DNA from: Thalassomonas sp. RHCl1
Lineage (GTDB): Bacteria > Pseudomonadota > Gammaproteobacteria > Enterobacterales > Alteromonadaceae
Direction of reading: 5' to 3'
Assembly (NCBI RefSeq): GCF_947387555.1
Contig: NZ_CANDNZ010000001.1
Span: forward strand, 1,178,001 to 1,242,000
DNA: 64,000 nucleotides
In this document: positions 62,709 to 64,000 of the stretch, piece by piece
How the letters are laid out: the number at the start of each line of letters is the position of its first letter
Numbering within the stretch: the first letter of the stretch is position 1
The notes under the pieces: model-generated
The model's input: the letters and a program-made list of their open reading frames with translations, nothing else
Databases searched by the model: none
Told to the model about the DNA's origin: nothing
Made by a program: the position numbers and the translations under genes

Positions 62709-64000
62709 TCAGGCATCTGTTTGTGTGGCCTCGTGCGCTGACTCTTTATGGCGGTATGCGCCACGGCAAATGTTAATGCTTTCCTGCCCTTGTCCCTGAT
62801 AAAACAGCCACAGCTGATCGTTAAAATTCGCCATGGCAATGGGACTGTCCTGTTCCCTGATAATATGCCTCACCGGTTCAACCTGGCTCCAGCCCGCTTC
62901 AAACAAGGTGCCGTAGCCGTCGCTAGTGTTTTCTTTTCCCGGCGCATCCGGTTGGTAAGATACCGGTAAGCCGGGGGTGAGGGTGCCGCCGATAGAAAAG
63001 GTGCTGCTGAGCAGCTGGGGATTATCACCGGCGTTGTGCAGCAAATGTATCACCCCGTCCAGGGTTTGCAGGGCAAACTGGCCGTTGGCCACCAGTCCCT
63101 GTTCGGTGGGCTCGGGCTCCTGCTCGGGGCTTGTCACCAGAGATGTTGCAGGCACAGTTTCGCCAAAGACATTTAAATTAAAGCTGCTGGCAGACCAGGC
63201 ATTCACCGTGTAGTCATCGTAGGGGCCGGAATAGGCGCTGCTTTTTACCTTGACCTTGTTAAATTCGGCAGTGTTATAACTTAAGCAGCTTAAGTGATTG
63301 CTGTGAGGCAGGGAATAAACCAGCAGCACACTGGCCCCCAGGCGCGCCAGCTTAAACGGCGCGCTGATATTGGAGTTGACCGTTACCGGGACTGGCACTG
63401 AGCCCTGGGCGATTGGGGTGTTGATGAGGTGGCATAGTTTTTCCGGCACCTGCCAGGGATTATCCGGGGTATTGGTAAAGCGGCTGCTGAATAAACTGCC
63501 CGCCCGGGTTTGATACACCAGCAGGAAGCCTGCATTGTCCGGCAGTGCCACCAAGTCTAACTGGCGTATCTGCGTTTGTTTATTTTCACCTTCGGGAGCC
63601 GGTGTTGCTACAGATAGCCAGCCGGTGGCGAGGTTATAACTGAGCACCTTTAACAAGCCGTCGGTATCGCCATAAACCAGCAGCGCCTGCTGGTTGTTGG
63701 CGGCCAGGGCAAAAGCCTGACTGACATTTTCTGCCAGCGGCAGTGCCTGTACCCGGGCAAGGTTGGTTTCATCGCCACACATGGGGCGGTACGTTAACTG
63801 GTTGTTGTGCTCTAGCGCCACGAACAGCAGCTGTTTGTCAAAACTGCAGGCATCGAATTGTTTTACTTTGCTTAAACCGCTTTCCCTCGGGTGTTGCCAG
63901 GCAAAGGACTTGTGCCATAAAAACTGGAAGTAGTTGGCATCACGGTCGTTTTTATTGAGGCTGCCGAGGTTAAAGTTCTCTTCTATGGTTTTTAACAAGC
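62709..64000 (-). CDS. Large hypothetical protein, possible beta-propeller, truncated by window edge
   Basis: About 430 residues are visible and the frame runs off the right edge, so the true start lies outside. There are several short repeats of the type LVYGDTDGLLKVLSYN, FLLVYQTRAGSLFSSRF, VLLVYSLPHSNHLSCLSYN, and LWLFYQGQGQESINI. These are spaced 50-100 residues apart like blades of a beta-propeller or fucolectin-type repeat domain. No catalytic motif is recognised. It is the upstream partner of the phospholipase-like gene, with a 23-base gap, and might bind substrate or deliver the enzyme. That is inference. Confidence 0.6.
   Translation of the reverse strand, partial: LLKTIEENFNLGSLNKNDRDANYFQFLWHKSFAWQHPRESGLSKVKQFDACSFDKQLLFVALEHNNQLTYRPMCGDETNLARVQALPLAENVSQAFALAANNQQALLVYGDTDGLLKVLSYNLATGWLSVATPAPEGENKQTQIRQLDLVALPDNAGFLLVYQTRAGSLFSSRFTNTPDNPWQVPEKLCHLINTPIAQGSVPVPVTVNSNISAPFKLARLGASVLLVYSLPHSNHLSCLSYNTAEFNKVKVKSSAYSGPYDDYTVNAWSASSFNLNVFGETVPATSLVTSPEQEPEPTEQGLVANGQFALQTLDGVIHLLHNAGDNPQLLSSTFSIGGTLTPGLPVSYQPDAPGKENTSDGYGTLFEAGWSQVEPVRHIIREQDSPIAMANFNDQLWLFYQGQGQESINICRGAYRHKESAHEATQTDA

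Overview
The window looks like a chromosome segment of a marine, heterotrophic gammaproteobacterium. The Alteromonadales, and Colwelliaceae/Thalassomonas-like bacteria in particular, are my best guess. That is an inference from gene content: a CrbS/CrbR-type two-component pair, PEP-CTERM proteins, NorE/NorF homologues, a DUF3718 protein, many secreted hydrolases and several c-di-GMP enzymes. There is no rRNA gene, and I recognised no tRNA gene, CRISPR array, intact transposase or prophage. Genes are densely packed on both strands, with hairpin terminators at most convergent ends.

Layout. 0-8.1 kb: the end of an EamA transporter, a CHASE4-GGDEF cyclase, a large hybrid kinase with REC and Hpt domains, and a sensor kinase/sigma-54 regulator pair. 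8.5-8.9 kb: a SymE-like toxin-family gene behind a hairpin-rich leader. 9-19.7 kb, all on the minus strand: a secreted-protein locus with a multidomain M4 metalloprotease, a Hint-domain protein, two clearly paralogous and one more distant exported protein resembling pore-forming toxins of the MACPF/CDC superfamily, and a GEVED protein. 20.5-31 kb: an HSL-type esterase, an MFS transporter, the CrbS/CrbR-like pair, a TonB-dependent receptor and a 3-hydroxybutyrate dehydrogenase whose 3' end is followed by two decayed 94-bp tandem copies. 31-34 kb: three paralogous PEP-CTERM proteins, each behind a nearly identical -24/-12 (sigma-54) promoter. 34-39 kb: a PHB-depolymerase-like esterase, a small lipase, an exonuclease, YceH and an EAL phosphodiesterase. 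39.4-42.3 kb: NorE/NorF-like genes behind an FNR-like box, an EF-hand protein and an outer-membrane protein. 42.4-44.1 kb: an ECF sigma operon. 44.4-53.5 kb: small membrane and zinc-ribbon proteins, an ABC-F ATPase, three solute-binding proteins without permeases and a DUF885 protein. 53.5-64 kb: a sphingomyelinase translationally coupled to a lipase-foldase-like protein, a PAS-GGDEF cyclase, a trypsin-like protease, a DUF3718 protein, a HypX/HoxX-like protein with no hydrogenase nearby, and a phosphoesterase-family phospholipase C behind a large gene cut by the window edge.

Together the genes describe a cell that secretes protein-, lipid-, polyester- and probably membrane-attacking effectors, senses short-chain acids and uses c-di-GMP signalling. 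The loci that look least described are the toxin-like/M4/Hint cluster, the sphingomyelinase-foldase pair, and the PEP-CTERM trio with its duplicated promoter. Family calls rest on motifs read by eye. No database search was possible.
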